DNA from: Nemophila menziesii | Lineage: Eukaryota; Streptophyta; Magnoliopsida; Boraginales; Hydrophyllaceae | DNA length: 64,000 nucleotides | Assembly: GCA_029959085.1 (NCBI GenBank) | Contig: JARWIR010000008.1 | Span: 16,106,001-16,170,000 of the forward strand | Reading direction: 5' to 3' | Shown here: piece by piece, positions 23,985 through 34,399 of the stretch | Layout: each line of letters begins with the position of its first letter | How positions within the stretch are numbered: the first letter of the stretch is position 1 | Made by a program: the position numbers and the translations under genes | The notes under the pieces: model-generated | What the model was told of the DNA's origin: nothing | Databases searched by the model: none | What the model saw: only the letters and a program-made list of their open reading frames with translations

Positions 23985-24541
23985 TAGGAATGGCACGGTT
24001 ATGGTTTAAGACCGAAACTGATGAAAATCTAAACCGATTAAAAGTCAATTATACAATTATAGATTAAACTGTTAGGTTATAGTTTTGAAAAATGTAACCG
24101 ATGATTAAATTTGCTAAGTTATGGTTTTAGATAAAAATAAAACGAATAACCAAAAATCTGTTTATTATCATCTATTTTTGTATATTTTATAATAATATAG
24201 ATAAAAAAGTATTTTCATAATTAAAACTAAAATCCAAATATTAAATTTAACAAAAAAAGTAACAAATATGTTATTTAAATCAACATAATATTTTATATAT
24301 TTAAGATTTATTTTTGTATTTGTGATCTAGTTTTAAGAATTTTCTATATATTTAAAGAGTTATAGTTTGGTTATGGTTAAAATCCAAAAAATCGTTTAAA
24401 ACCCCCGAATCTGAATTATTCGGTTATGGTTTAAAAAGTAAGTCCAATGATTAAATCCGTTGGATTTAGTTTTGATAAATTAAATGGCTATGAACATGGC
24501 TTTGGTTTTTTTTACAATAACCCAATCCGTTGCCATCCCTA
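23985..24541. mobile_element. hAT-like MITE
   Basis: Ends are TAGGAATGGCA at 23985 and, inverted, TAGGGATGGCA at 24541. The flanks are TGTCTAAT (23977-23984) and GGTCTAAT (24542-24549), a hAT-length 8-bp duplication with one mismatch. The 557-bp AT-rich interior has no coding capacity and several ACCGATTAAA / TTGGTTATGG strings that could pair. It ends 45 bp before the next target duplication. Confidence 0.75.
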
Positions 24542-24602
24542 GGTCTAATGATATGTCCTTGTGCATATACTAAATCAGTCAGAAATACCGTTATAATTAG
24601 AA

Positions 24603-26254
24603 GGGGCAATTAGTATATAGAGCCCCACAACATAGACAACTACAAAATAAAGCCCACCCCAAAAGTTCCATTACAACCTAACTAATATAGAGCAAAAACC
24701 CAAAAACACCCCTCCCTCTCTCTTATACACTAATAAAAATTCAGAAACCCAAAACAAATCCCCTATAGGGTTTCGATGCCCGTTTCTTTCTCTCTCTATT
24801 CTCTCTCTATTCTCTCTGTAACTAAACCCACCATTACCGCCCCACCATCCCACCCAACACCGACCTCCCTCTTCCCAGCCCCAGCACCCCCTGCTGACGC
24901 GCCGCTGCTGCAACCTCACCTCGTGTCGCTGCTGCATCAGGGCCAGATCCACCACCACGCCTCCATTTCCACCACCACGAATGAAACCGCTGCTGCAACC
25001 TCACCTCGCGCCGCTGCTGCATCAGGGCCAGATCCACCACCACCGCCTCCATTTCCACCACCATAGCCTCCATTTCAACCTTCAACGCCTCCATTTCAAC
25101 GCTTCTCGTAAACCAAGCCACCACCATCGATGCTGACGAACAGATCTGCTCCACCTTCCTGCCAACGTGAACACATCCTCCACCCCACCCCGTTCTGCGT
25201 CGCCACTAGTCACCTCCACCCCACCCAACCACCACACTGCACCAGATCTTCGTCGAAGTGAGGACACACACCAACGACGCCATTCCACCAGACCGCTATC
25301 GTGATCTCTTCCCCGTTCGCGAGTCCAGATCTGTCTTTTTTTTTTTGGCCGTGACTGTCCAGACATAATGGGCTCAAGGCCCTTCATTTTTTGGTCCAGA
25401 TAACTTGATTTGGGTTCAGACTTGTTGGGCCAGGACACAATGTGTCCAGACCTGATGGGCTCAGCCAATAAATTTTTATTTTTTTTAAAACTGTGTCTTA
25501 GTTCATTTTTTTTTGTTTGTATGGATCCAGAATGTTTGGGTCCAGCTCTTGATGGTGTATCACATTTATTATACAAGTGATTTACTATTTTCTAAATCTA
25601 AAAATCCTTTTTTGAGTGTTAAACAGTTTCAACATTTGTCCTTTCTAGTCTATTATGGTCTAGATATCATAGTCTATACATTATGGTCTAGACAGTATAA
25701 TTTTTTGTTTTAGATTTAAAAAATTAAACTCTAATCTATTTTGTTAATTTTGCAGGTGAAAACTAAACACTAATTACACACTAAGCTTGAGGAATCTGTA
25801 TAAATATGGACACTAATTACAACCCTTCCAATATATTAATGGACACATTAGCATAAATATGGACAAAAAATGACTTGTGTACGGACCATTGGGTACACGT
25901 ACTTGGACATGCCTAAGAAAATGAACATATACAAAATAAAATAATCAGAACAAACACACCTTAAAAACGTTAAAATATATAGGTCTATACACAATAAAAA
26001 CGTAGGTCTGAATGAAAACAAAAATGCACGTACCTTCGTGAACGTACCATAAAAACTATCTGATAAGTTAAAGTAAAAAACTCAGAAAATAAAAATTAAT
26101 AAAAAAAATAAGAAAACGATTAAAAAAAATAAAAGGGTAGAAGAGTAAAGAAAGCAAACCAGAAAAGTAACTAAAGATTTTAAAAGTAGTAATTTTTAGT
26201 TAGGACTTAAAACCTAAGAAGTCTACAAATTGGGCTCCAATTTGTAGATTCCTC
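24603..26254. mobile_element. Mutator-like element (non-autonomous), copy 1
   Basis: Flanked by a perfect 9-bp duplication TAATTAGAA (24594-24602 and 26255-26263), the Mutator length. The left end GGGGCAATTAG and right end (inverted) GAGGAATCTAC are only weakly inverted. The first 200 bp, a GC- and C-rich P/H/A-coding-like section (about 24770-25320) and the last 40 bp resemble the copy at 26877-28593. No transposase. The GC-rich core could be captured host sequence, as in Pack-MULEs. Its open frames (24776-25066 and antisense ones) are low-complexity and I do not call them genes. Confidence 0.75.
24902..25071. repeat. two-copy 85-bp tandem repeat
   Basis: CCGCTGCTGCAACCTCACCT starts copies at 24902 and 24987. 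Each continues with CATCAGGGCCAGATCCACCA and CCTCCATTTCCACCACCA. A further partial CCTCCATTTCAAC pattern follows to about 25100. It lies in the GC-rich core of the Mutator-like element. Confidence 0.8.
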
Positions 26255-26263
26255 TAATTAGAA

Positions 26264-26819
26264 TCATAAAAATAAGAAAAAATAAGAAAAAAACTTAAAA
26301 AAAACACTAATATATGTAAAAAATTCAAAAAAGGAAAACCTGCCCAGAGTTAAGAAGAAATATTCAACCATTAAGAATTGATTACAAATGAGAGTTTAAT
26401 GACTTTTACCAATTTAATTGTTTAACTAATAACCTATATAATGTATTGTTTTTAAAGGTAAATAAACATATTATGATAAATAAATAAACGGGGCAAGTCT
26501 TACAGGAATTTAAGCACTAAAATTAAACAATTTCCACCTTAACACAAATTCTGTAATCTTGGTCAAATCCTAACAATATGTCTACCTAAAAAAAACTTCT
26601 GACAAAAAAAAATCTCAAATGTCAGGAAATGACTCACCAATTTTCAGAATATCCCTTCTCTTTCATAAAAATTCGAAGAGTTTAATTTAAACACCATGTC
26701 GACTAAGTTCAAGAAACACATGACCTAAAATTCATAACTAAAAACCTTGAAAGGCTCCTCAAATGAAAAACGCCAACAATATTCAAGAAACACTTGAACT
26801 AGATATCAAACTCCACAAT

Positions 26820-26867
<48 letters not shown>
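26264..26867. other. AT-rich spacer between the two Mutator-like elements
   Basis: No gene seen. It ends in an (AT)n microsatellite (about 26822-26876), into which copy 2 appears to have inserted. Confidence 0.6.
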
Positions 26868-26872
<5 letters not shown>

Positions 26873-26876
26873 TATA

Positions 26877-28593
26877 GGGGGAATTATAATATAAAGCCCC
26901 ACAACATGTATATTAACAAAATAAAGGCCACCCCATTTCCCTCTCTAATTACTAGTTGGACCCTAACTAGAACCCAGTTAAAAGACCCAAATAACCCTCA
27001 ATCCCTCTATACACTCTCTATATACTCTCTGCAACAAAAAAAAGCAAAACAAAAATACCCAATTACATTTTTGTTTCAAAACCCTACCCCTCTCTATACC
27101 CCCCTCTCTCTCTCTCTCACCTCCCCACCGTGAGCCACCCCCACCCCCTACCTGCATACCCCAGCCCCACCTTCCCACCACCACTGCGATGCCCTCCTTC
27201 CTCCCCACCGTGCAGAATCGCGAACCACCACCACGCCAAGATCCCACCACCGTGAACCACCATGCGCTGCAGATTCGCGAAGCCACTGCAACAGCACATC
27301 TGCAGGAACGAGGTAACTGGGTTTCTCCTCCTCGCAGCAGCGTTCTCCTTCTTCTCCGGCGTCGTTTGACGGTAGTTCACCGCCTTTCCAGTGCTCTTTC
27401 CCGTCGCTCCATCCCTCTGCGACGCCACCGCAGCCAGTAGGAACCTCGCCACCACCTTCTTCTACAGTTCATGGTGAGGTCTGACTTCGCCGCCCTTCTA
27501 CAGTTCCTGGTGAGATCTGACCTCCTCCTGCAGATCCAGATCTGCGTATACCCACCATTTCCTAAATCTGCAACTGCTGGCCCTCCACGAAGCAACTCCT
27601 GTTAACCACGACGAAGCAACGCCGCCACTCCACGACAAAACTCTGCTGCAGCACCACCACCGTAACCTACCTCTGTCAGCCTCCATTTTCACCACTGCTC
27701 TACCCCGTACTCCTCTACCACCAGCAAAAACCATCACTGCTGCAACGCGCAGCCCCTCGCCTCCCACCAACCACCATACGAGATCTGACCACAACACTTG
27801 AAAAGCGCCGCTCCAATACCAGATCTCATCCTTTTTTTTTAAAGTTTTTAACATGTTTGGGCCAGACAGTTTTGTCCATCCTGATTGTGTCCAGCCCGTT
27901 TGGGCTTTACATGGCCAGCCCTTCAGTTAGTCTTTTTTCGTTTTTTTCTTTTTCTTTCGTGAGTCCATGTTTTTTTTTTATTAATTTAAAACGTGATTTT
28001 GCAAAGCTAGTACAAACGTGTTTTTTCATTGTGTGTGTGAGTTGGGAATGGTCTAGCTGGTCCAGCCCATATGGGCTATAACTTGTTTTTCATTCTATTT
28101 TCAACTGAAAAAACCTAGTCTAGTTATATTGGTCCAGGCACCTTGGTCTAGACATTCGGGTTTATACGTTATGGGCTGAATAGTGTTTGTGACACGATTA
28201 ATGACTGGGAAAAAAATCAAAAACAAGGACAAAAACGGGCTTGTGTACACCCCCTTGACAAAAAATTGGAGAATACCGACTAATTGGATATATAAAGAAA
28301 AATAAATTGGAACTAAAACACCTAAAAAACGTTTAATAAGGACAGGTCTGTACGAAATGGTCTGGACAATGTTGGTACATACCTCCTTGAATATACCGGA
28401 AAAATATATCAAGTAGTAAAAGTTTAGAAAAAAAAATTGATAAAAAAACGAAAAATGAATAAAAAAAATTAAAAAGGGTAGGAAAGTAAAATCCCAAACC
28501 AGATTTTTGAGTTAGGCGTTAAAAAGAAGTAATTTGCAACTAGGTTTAAATCCTAAGAAAGTTGGAATTTAGGCCTTACTTTGTAGATGCCTC
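26877..28593. mobile_element. Mutator-like element (non-autonomous), copy 2
   Basis: Same family as the 24603 copy: left end GGGGGAATTATAATATAAAG then CCCCACAAC, CCACCCC and TCTCTCTATA-rich leader, a C-rich coding-like core (about 27110-27790), GGCCAGACAGTTTTGTCC-type text, and right end TTTGTAGATGCCTC. Flanks are ATATATATA on both sides (26868-26876 and 28594-28602), which fits a 9-bp duplication but is low in information because the target is an AT repeat. No transposase. The core differs in sequence from copy 1 more than the ends do. Confidence 0.7.
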
Positions 28594-28602
28594 ATATATA
28601 TA

Positions 28603-29469
28603 TACAAAATAAACATGTGTACTAACAACAAAGTCAATACAAGAAATAATATCTCGCACAAAATTACGTTCAAAATCAATATGATTAGAGTATCATCAAA
28701 GGTTTTCAAAAACTGAAAAAGTGCTAAATATATCCACTTTTTGCATCCCGTCCAAATTTGGGGATGCCATCGGAAAACCCCAACAAAACATTTCTTCAAC
28801 TTTTGTATGCACGAGTATAACCCTACACCTCAACCTATGACAACGAACGTCTTGTATTGCAATTATCCAAAATTCAATATATACCAAGAGCAACAAGTTA
28901 CACCCAAAATTTGGAGACACTTATCTCAATATGGACTCATAACATCAAAAAATCTTAACAAAGACCTCGGTGAATGCAGTTTTATGTCAAAATAGCCTTA
29001 ATCAACGAATCTTAACTTTCCAAGTCAAAATTATCATAACATGCCACAACAAATATCTTGTATTGCAGTTCAATATCGAAATCTCAAGTTTCACGATTAT
29101 ACTAACCACAATATAATATAACAATACAAAAAATAACAAAAATACTCAGAATTTGGGTAAAGAACCTCAAAAACGGATTCAGAATAGCGAAAAACCTTAA
29201 GGATACCTCAGGTCACTTAGTTAACAGATAAAATATCCCTGACCAGCTTGGTCAATGAACAAATTGAGAAACACAGTATAACTACTCAAAATTTGCAGAA
29301 ATCGGCGTCGAAATGGACCAAACTTCAAGAAACCTTAGGAATGCCTTCGATCAACTCAGTCAATAAACAAAATACCAAAATAGCCTTAAAAACAAAAACT
29401 ATATAAAGACAAAAAACAAATGGCAAGACGTATGAACCACCGATATAATGAGTATCAAGTCAATGAGTA
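28603..29469. other. AT-rich stretch with weak internal repeats
   Basis: No gene supported. Strings like AACTCAGTCAATAAACAAA / AGCTTGGTCAATGAACAAA recur between 28950 and 29400. This may be an old repeat I cannot classify. Confidence 0.4.
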
Positions 29470-29477
29470 CCAGTACT

Positions 29478-30046
29478 CAGTGGCGGAGCCATGTTGACAG
29501 CCTCAATTATTTTTTATTTTCTTTAACTATTGCTTAATTTGTTATCAAATATATCAACATCCTATTATTAATCTGTCAAATCCAAACTTATTTCTAGCTC
29601 ACTATAAAAATTATTACCATCGAGTATATTTTTTGGTATGAATCTTCAGTTTCCATCAATTATTTTAGATTTGATTTGTTTTCAATTTTTTATTTGGTTA
29701 TTAATGTTTATATGGATTATTTATTACAAAAAATTTTAACTTATTTTTTAATAATTTAATTTGATCATCATCTTAAATAATTATTATACCGATATTTATA
29801 TATCTTTTATATATAATATATGTGATAGAAATATAAAAAAGTACAATAGCAATTGCAAAGATCAAATATAATATTATTTTTTCGATTTTACATTATTGGA
29901 TTATAATTTATGATATTTTAATATTAAATTATATATTTATTTATTTAATGTCATTTTTATAACATTTAAAAAAAATTAAGAACGTTGCTTCGGAACCACT
30001 TTGAACTTCGAGTCTATTCTTATTTCTATTCCTAGATTCGTCATTG
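29478..30046. mobile_element. hAT-like MITE
   Basis: The left end CAGTGGCGGAGCCA (29478) and the inverted right end CAATGACGAATCTA match at 10 of 14 positions, the differences being mostly transitions. Flanking 8-mers are CCAGTACT (29470-29477) and TTAGTACT (30047-30054), identical at 6 of 8. The AT-rich interior has no coding capacity. An old insertion, judging from the differences. Confidence 0.65.
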
Positions 30047-30240
30047 TTAGTACTGTTCATCGCCGACCACCACCATCAACAAAAAAAATAGTGTTAAATC
30101 TTTTAATTGATCCATAATGATTAAATTGGATAGGTTAGATAAAAAAACTCTAATTTAATTTTTAAAATAATAATTAATTCATTCTTGATGGTCATGATTA
30201 TGTTAATAGGAAATTGTGAGGTAACTCTTTCACATGAAAT

Positions 30241-30761
30241 TGTTGGAAAAAATGTCGGATTTTCAATTCGAGGATCGTGCACAGAAGAAAATGAAAAGAC
30301 AAGAACAACAATTTTTACATGGTTACCTCTACGGAGTAATTCAATATAATTACTCACACAATCAAAACATGGTTTTTGTACGATAAAACCCAAAACCCTC
30401 TAAAATAAAGAAAGAACAAAGAACTCTCACACTCACCCAAGATTTCAATCATTATATGATCGTTACACACTCACAGTTAACTAACATATATGATTCCTGC
30501 TCTTGGATCTCTCGTGTCTCTGTTCTTTTTCTTTTTCTTCTTCTTCTTCATTTTCTCTTTTCTCATCTTCAAGCATTAATCCATGGTGCTTATTTATAGG
30601 CCTTAACAACCAAACAATCTAATAAATCTAGTCACCTTGGGAAGACTCCAAACCATTCAAACTTCCAAGACTAACATTAAATCCAATACTAGTTGGTTTC
30701 CCAAGACTTCCATTAATTCTCTCAATGTATTGATTCAATGGATGTGAGTCAAATTCCAACA
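30241..30761 (-). repeat. LTR (3' copy in element orientation)
   Basis: TGTTGGAA to TTCCAACA, perfect 8-bp inverted ends. Contains GAGGATCGTGCA, ACGGAGTAATTCAATATAAT, CTTATTTATAGGCCTT and GAAGACTCCAAACCATTCAA, all shared with the other LTR. Confidence 0.85.
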
Positions 30762-30949
30762 AATCCTTCCTTAACGAGCATCCCCAAATACCTCGACAAT
30801 ATCAGAGAATGAAACTTTTGTCGTGTGCTCCTTGACTTGTTATGGGAAGCCACCTGATGCTCGACCACGAGTACATCATTTACCAATCACCGAACAATGT
30901 TATCTTTTCATGACTTCTATGCAACACAACCACAGCTCTCATACCAGTT

Positions 30950-31471
30950 TTTCGGGAAAAATATTAGATTTTCCGTTCGAGGATCGTGCAAAAAAAATGA
31001 AAAGATAAGAACAACCATTTTTACGTGGTTCAGTAAAAAATGTCTACCTCCACGGAGTAATTCAATATAATCACATCACGCAATCAAAACATGGTTTTTG
31101 TACGGAAAAACCCAAAATTCTCTAAAATAAAGAAAGAATAAAGAACAAAGAACTCTCACACTCACCCAAGACTCTATACAATCATTACACACTCACTGTT
31201 AACTAACTTATACGATTCTCGCTCTTGGATCTCTCCTGTCTTTTTTTTCCTTCTTCTTCATTTTCTCTCTTCTGATCTTCAAACATTAATCCATTATGCC
31301 TATTTATAGGCCTTCACAACCAAACAATCCAATGAATCTAGTCACCTTTGGAAGACTCCAAACCATTCAAACTTCCAAGACTAACATTAAATCTAAGAAT
31401 AGTTGGTTTCCACAGACTTCCATTAATCCTCTCAATGTATTGATTCAATGGATGTGAGTCAAATCCCAATA
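30950..31471 (-). repeat. LTR (5' copy in element orientation)
   Basis: Aligns over its whole length with 30241-30761. It keeps GTGGTTCAGTAAAAAATGTC, which is deleted in the other copy. TATTTATAGG around 31302 (CCTATAAATA on the minus strand) is the likely promoter TATA. Confidence 0.8.
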
Positions 31472-31479
31472 TTAATGTA

Positions 31480-31728
31480 ATCCCTCTGTTTCATAATATT
31501 TGTCTACTTACTAAAAATATAGTTTCAATATGTTTGCAAGTTAGAATATAAATACACTTTTTCCTCTTTTTCTTACAAGTTCCCCTATTAAAATATTGGA
31601 ATTTATGTTTACACATTCAAAATATCAAGCCACTTTATGAAGGATAGTTCAGTATTAGCGAATGTAATAATTATATTTCTCGATATGTTTCAAAATTAAA
31701 GTGGACAAATATTTTGAAACAGAAGGAG
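31480..31728. mobile_element. Stowaway MITE (Tc1/mariner type)
   Basis: The left end ATCCCTCTGTTTCATAATAT and inverted right end CTCCTTCTGTTTCAAAATAT are the Stowaway CTCCCTCCGTTTC termini, with GTCTAC/GTGGAC just inside. TA dinucleotides flank both ends (31478-31479 and 31729-31730), the expected target duplication. Length 249 bp. It starts 8 bp after the miniature LTR element. Confidence 0.88.
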
Positions 31729-31730
31729 TA

Positions 31731-32129
31731 CTTTCATTCAAAGAAATAGGGGTCAATCACTTTATTTTTTGGTCAATTATAATCACTCCTTTTCCAATTT
31801 AACTACATCGGCCATAGTTTTTCCATCGTGATTTGTTGAAATTATAGGAAAGAATTAACTAGCTTGGAATGTTCGTAAATAATAGAGATGCAACTGAGTA
31901 TAAACTTTTATGAGTTCTGCAACGTGATGGTAAGTGTCTAAGTGACAGCCTAAGACAACTTCATTTAACACTAAAGCAAAATCATACTATTTTCGTGCCC
32001 AACACAATTTGAAGCCAATGATTATTGTGTCTCCATATATAACAAAATGTTATAATCATCACCTCTTATTTAAACTATTTATAAATTTTTGCCTGTTCTC
32101 TCAAACTCACACTTAATTTTTTTTTCTTT
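31731..32129. other. AT-rich intergenic stretch
   Basis: No gene or repeat recognised. The stretch 32100-32310 may be the 5' UTR of the LINE that follows. Confidence 0.4.
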
Positions 32130-32310
32130 TTGTGTTTCTCCATAACTAGAGAGAGGTTGGAAAATTCTCTCATAGTTCTCTACGATCTAGCGCCTACCTC
32201 ACAGTTTTTTCGATTCTTTACCTACGCGATGAACCGAACTTGTTCAATCCAAGATTGAAGAGATTCTCCGTCCGACTTGGACCCATGAGACGCTTTTCTT
32301 TTTCACCATG

Positions 32311-34184
32311 CCTCCTCGACCAAAGAGCCACCAAACCCCATGAACCTCACGTCATGGGTAAACCTGAATCCCGGGTCTACCAAGGGCATGACTAGCCTCA
32401 TGCCAGATCATAACCCACCAGGTGTTGGTCTCCTTGGACCTTCTATTGGAGAGAGTGTGGAAAATGCCACGAGTAATTTGGAGGTTCTGGTTGATCTTGT
32501 CAATAACTCGTATGCCATTGATGAGAATCCTAGGTCTTTTGATACATCTTTTGAAGCTAGGGCTAAGTTTATTCAAGTTTGTGGGAGATTTGATAAACAA
32601 ATCGTTGAAAACATTTGGGATGAACTTGTGGCACACCGAATGTTCGATAAAATTACTACGTCACATGCTTTAATAATTGAGGAACCAAAAGAATGAGAAG
32701 ATGAGGGCACTTGTGTATCGAGGAATGTGGTCAACGGAGGGAAAAAAAAGACCACCAAAGGACCCGTGAATTTGACCGCGTTACTTGTTGCTGATACAAA
32801 AAGTTCAGAGAAACTCACTCAACTTGTGAAGAGGTAAAGAAATTAGATTATAAGAACGTGCTCTTAAATAATAGAAAATCAACGGTAGGAACGGAGCTTA
32901 AGTACTTTGAGTCCGTAGAAGGAGACATGTTGCAACTCTTAGAAAGTGATGTGTTAACGATAGAGCAAACTTTTGGTTTCTCATTAATTGGGTATGTTGC
33001 CGGGAAAAAAATCTCCGGATATGGAAGATATTCGAAGGATTGTTAAGGAATGGAATATGGAATGTAAAATGCGGAAACATCACACCGGGTGGTTAATCTT
33101 TAAATTCGGAAAAGATGACAATATGAAGAGCAACCTTTCTAAAGGGTCTTTTCTTTCGTATGTGCGTCTCCTTCTTTTCACGGAGATCCTGAATTTTTTT
33201 GACTTTGGTAACCTCGAGATAAATAAAATACATACTTGGGTTATTCTTGGAGCAAGATAGAACAAATGATGGTTTAGCTAAAATTGTTTCATAAGTTGAA
33301 AAACCGATTCGCACAGATGGTATAACTTTAAAATGTGAAGATATTAGTTATGCGAGAGTACTTATTGAATTGAATTTGAGTAAAGAAAGAAAAATTGAAG
33401 TGGAGTTTAGATCACATAAGGGAAAAAACATCATGTAAATGTAGAGTATGAAAATTTATCCCATGTTGTTCGAAATGTAAAATATTTGGACATGAGAGTA
33501 ATAAATGGTTTTATATGATTGATAGAGAAGATCGGGCTAGAAAATATAGCGAACCCTTAGGCTTGAATAAAGGAAAAAAGTGATTAATGTCTAGGGGACC
33601 TCCGGTTCAATTTTCAACAATTTTTGAAAAAGAAAAAATAATTGGAGCAACATTTTGTAGCTGATGGTTCTCAATACAAGTCCACTTCTCAGCTACAGAT
33701 CAGCGTTACACCTGCTAGTCCTAAATTCACTTCTAAGCTCCAGCAGAATACTTCTCAGCTACAACATTTTAATGATACAAATCATGTAGACCAAAACATC
33801 ACTTCTCGGCTGCAGCATACTAGAGATACAAATTATGTAATTGACCACCACAGTACTTCTCGGCTGCAACATACTAGTGATATAAATCATGTAACAGCTT
33901 ACAACAGCAATTCTCGTCTGCAACAAATCACAATAGCTCAGCTGCAAATCGCTCCTACAAATTGCAAAACAGTACAGCTCTCTCACTCGACAGGACAACT
34001 TATTTTCAGCAAAACAACACAGCAGGATTCTCCCAAAACCGTGCAGCGGATTCGTAAAACTGTTCAGCACAATTTAGACATTAATTCGGCCCCGGAATTA
34101 GACAGCAGCTGCGCGATAAATAACCTATCCAAACACCATGCAAATGAGTTAAAATTAATTGCTTCAAAAATGCGAGAGATTTAA
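32311..34184 (+). pseudogene. LINE ORF1-like protein (DUF4283, CCHC), disrupted
   Basis: The frame at 32340-32696 covers an N-terminal acidic part. The DUF4283 region runs about 32858-33460 with FGFSLIGYVAGK, GWLIFKFG, KPIRTDGITL, ISYARVLIELN and VEYENLSHV, then CSKCKIFGHES (C-x2-C-x4-H, about 33465-33500), the zf-CCHC_4 pattern with its last cysteine lost (SNKW). After stops, a 180-codon Q/T/S-rich tail (33642-34184) with 18-residue repeats follows. ORF1 proteins of plant LINEs are thought to bind the element RNA. Several frames have to be combined, so no full protein is made. Confidence 0.7.
33735..33925 (+). repeat. 54-bp (18-residue) tandem repeats in LINE ORF1 tail
   Basis: About three and a half copies of a unit reading TS(R/Q)LQH..D.N.V plus six residues: TSQLQHFNDTNHV, TSRLQHTRDTNYV, TSRLQHTSDINHV, then SRLQQ. 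The DNA core is CTTCTCGGCTGCA.CATACTA. The repeat keeps the frame. Confidence 0.85.
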
Positions 34185-34399
34185 ATATGTTAAATGAATC
34201 GGAATGGAAAGATCTTAGAGATCAAATGTGAAAAAGAACACCCTTTTGAGATGATAATTAGTAAAAAAATCAAAAAACGCGAGGCATGGTATAAAAATTT
34301 CATACCTGCTAGAAAAGTGTATAATTAGCAAAAGAGATAATATTGGAAGAATAAAGGCGCAAAGTTAATAAGCGCAAATAAGGAGAAACTCTCCTTGAA

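Larger units (their letters stand above)
30241..31471 (-). mobile_element. miniature LTR retrotransposon (Copia/TRIM-like)
   Basis: Two direct copies of a 521-522 bp LTR (30241-30761 and 30950-31471) flank an internal region of only 188 bp. The LTR has TGTTGGAA...TTCCAACA ends in the left copy and decayed ends in the right copy. On the minus strand, next to the right LTR, TGGTATGAGAGC (30935-30946) matches the initiator-Met tRNA primer site TGGTATCAGAGC at 11 of 12, which sets the orientation as minus. A purine-rich AAGGAAGGATT (minus strand) abuts the left LTR. There is no gene inside. Flanks GAAAT and TTAAT do not form a clear duplication. Confidence 0.85.

Noticed and set aside
24776..25576. 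Proline/alanine/histidine-rich frames on both strands
   Set aside because: Low-complexity frames in the GC-rich core of a Mutator-like element, with no stable homology or gene signals.
26868..28602. ATATATATA flanks taken alone as proof of a 9-bp duplication
   Set aside because: The target is an AT microsatellite, so the flanks alone prove little; the call rests on similarity to the 24603 copy.
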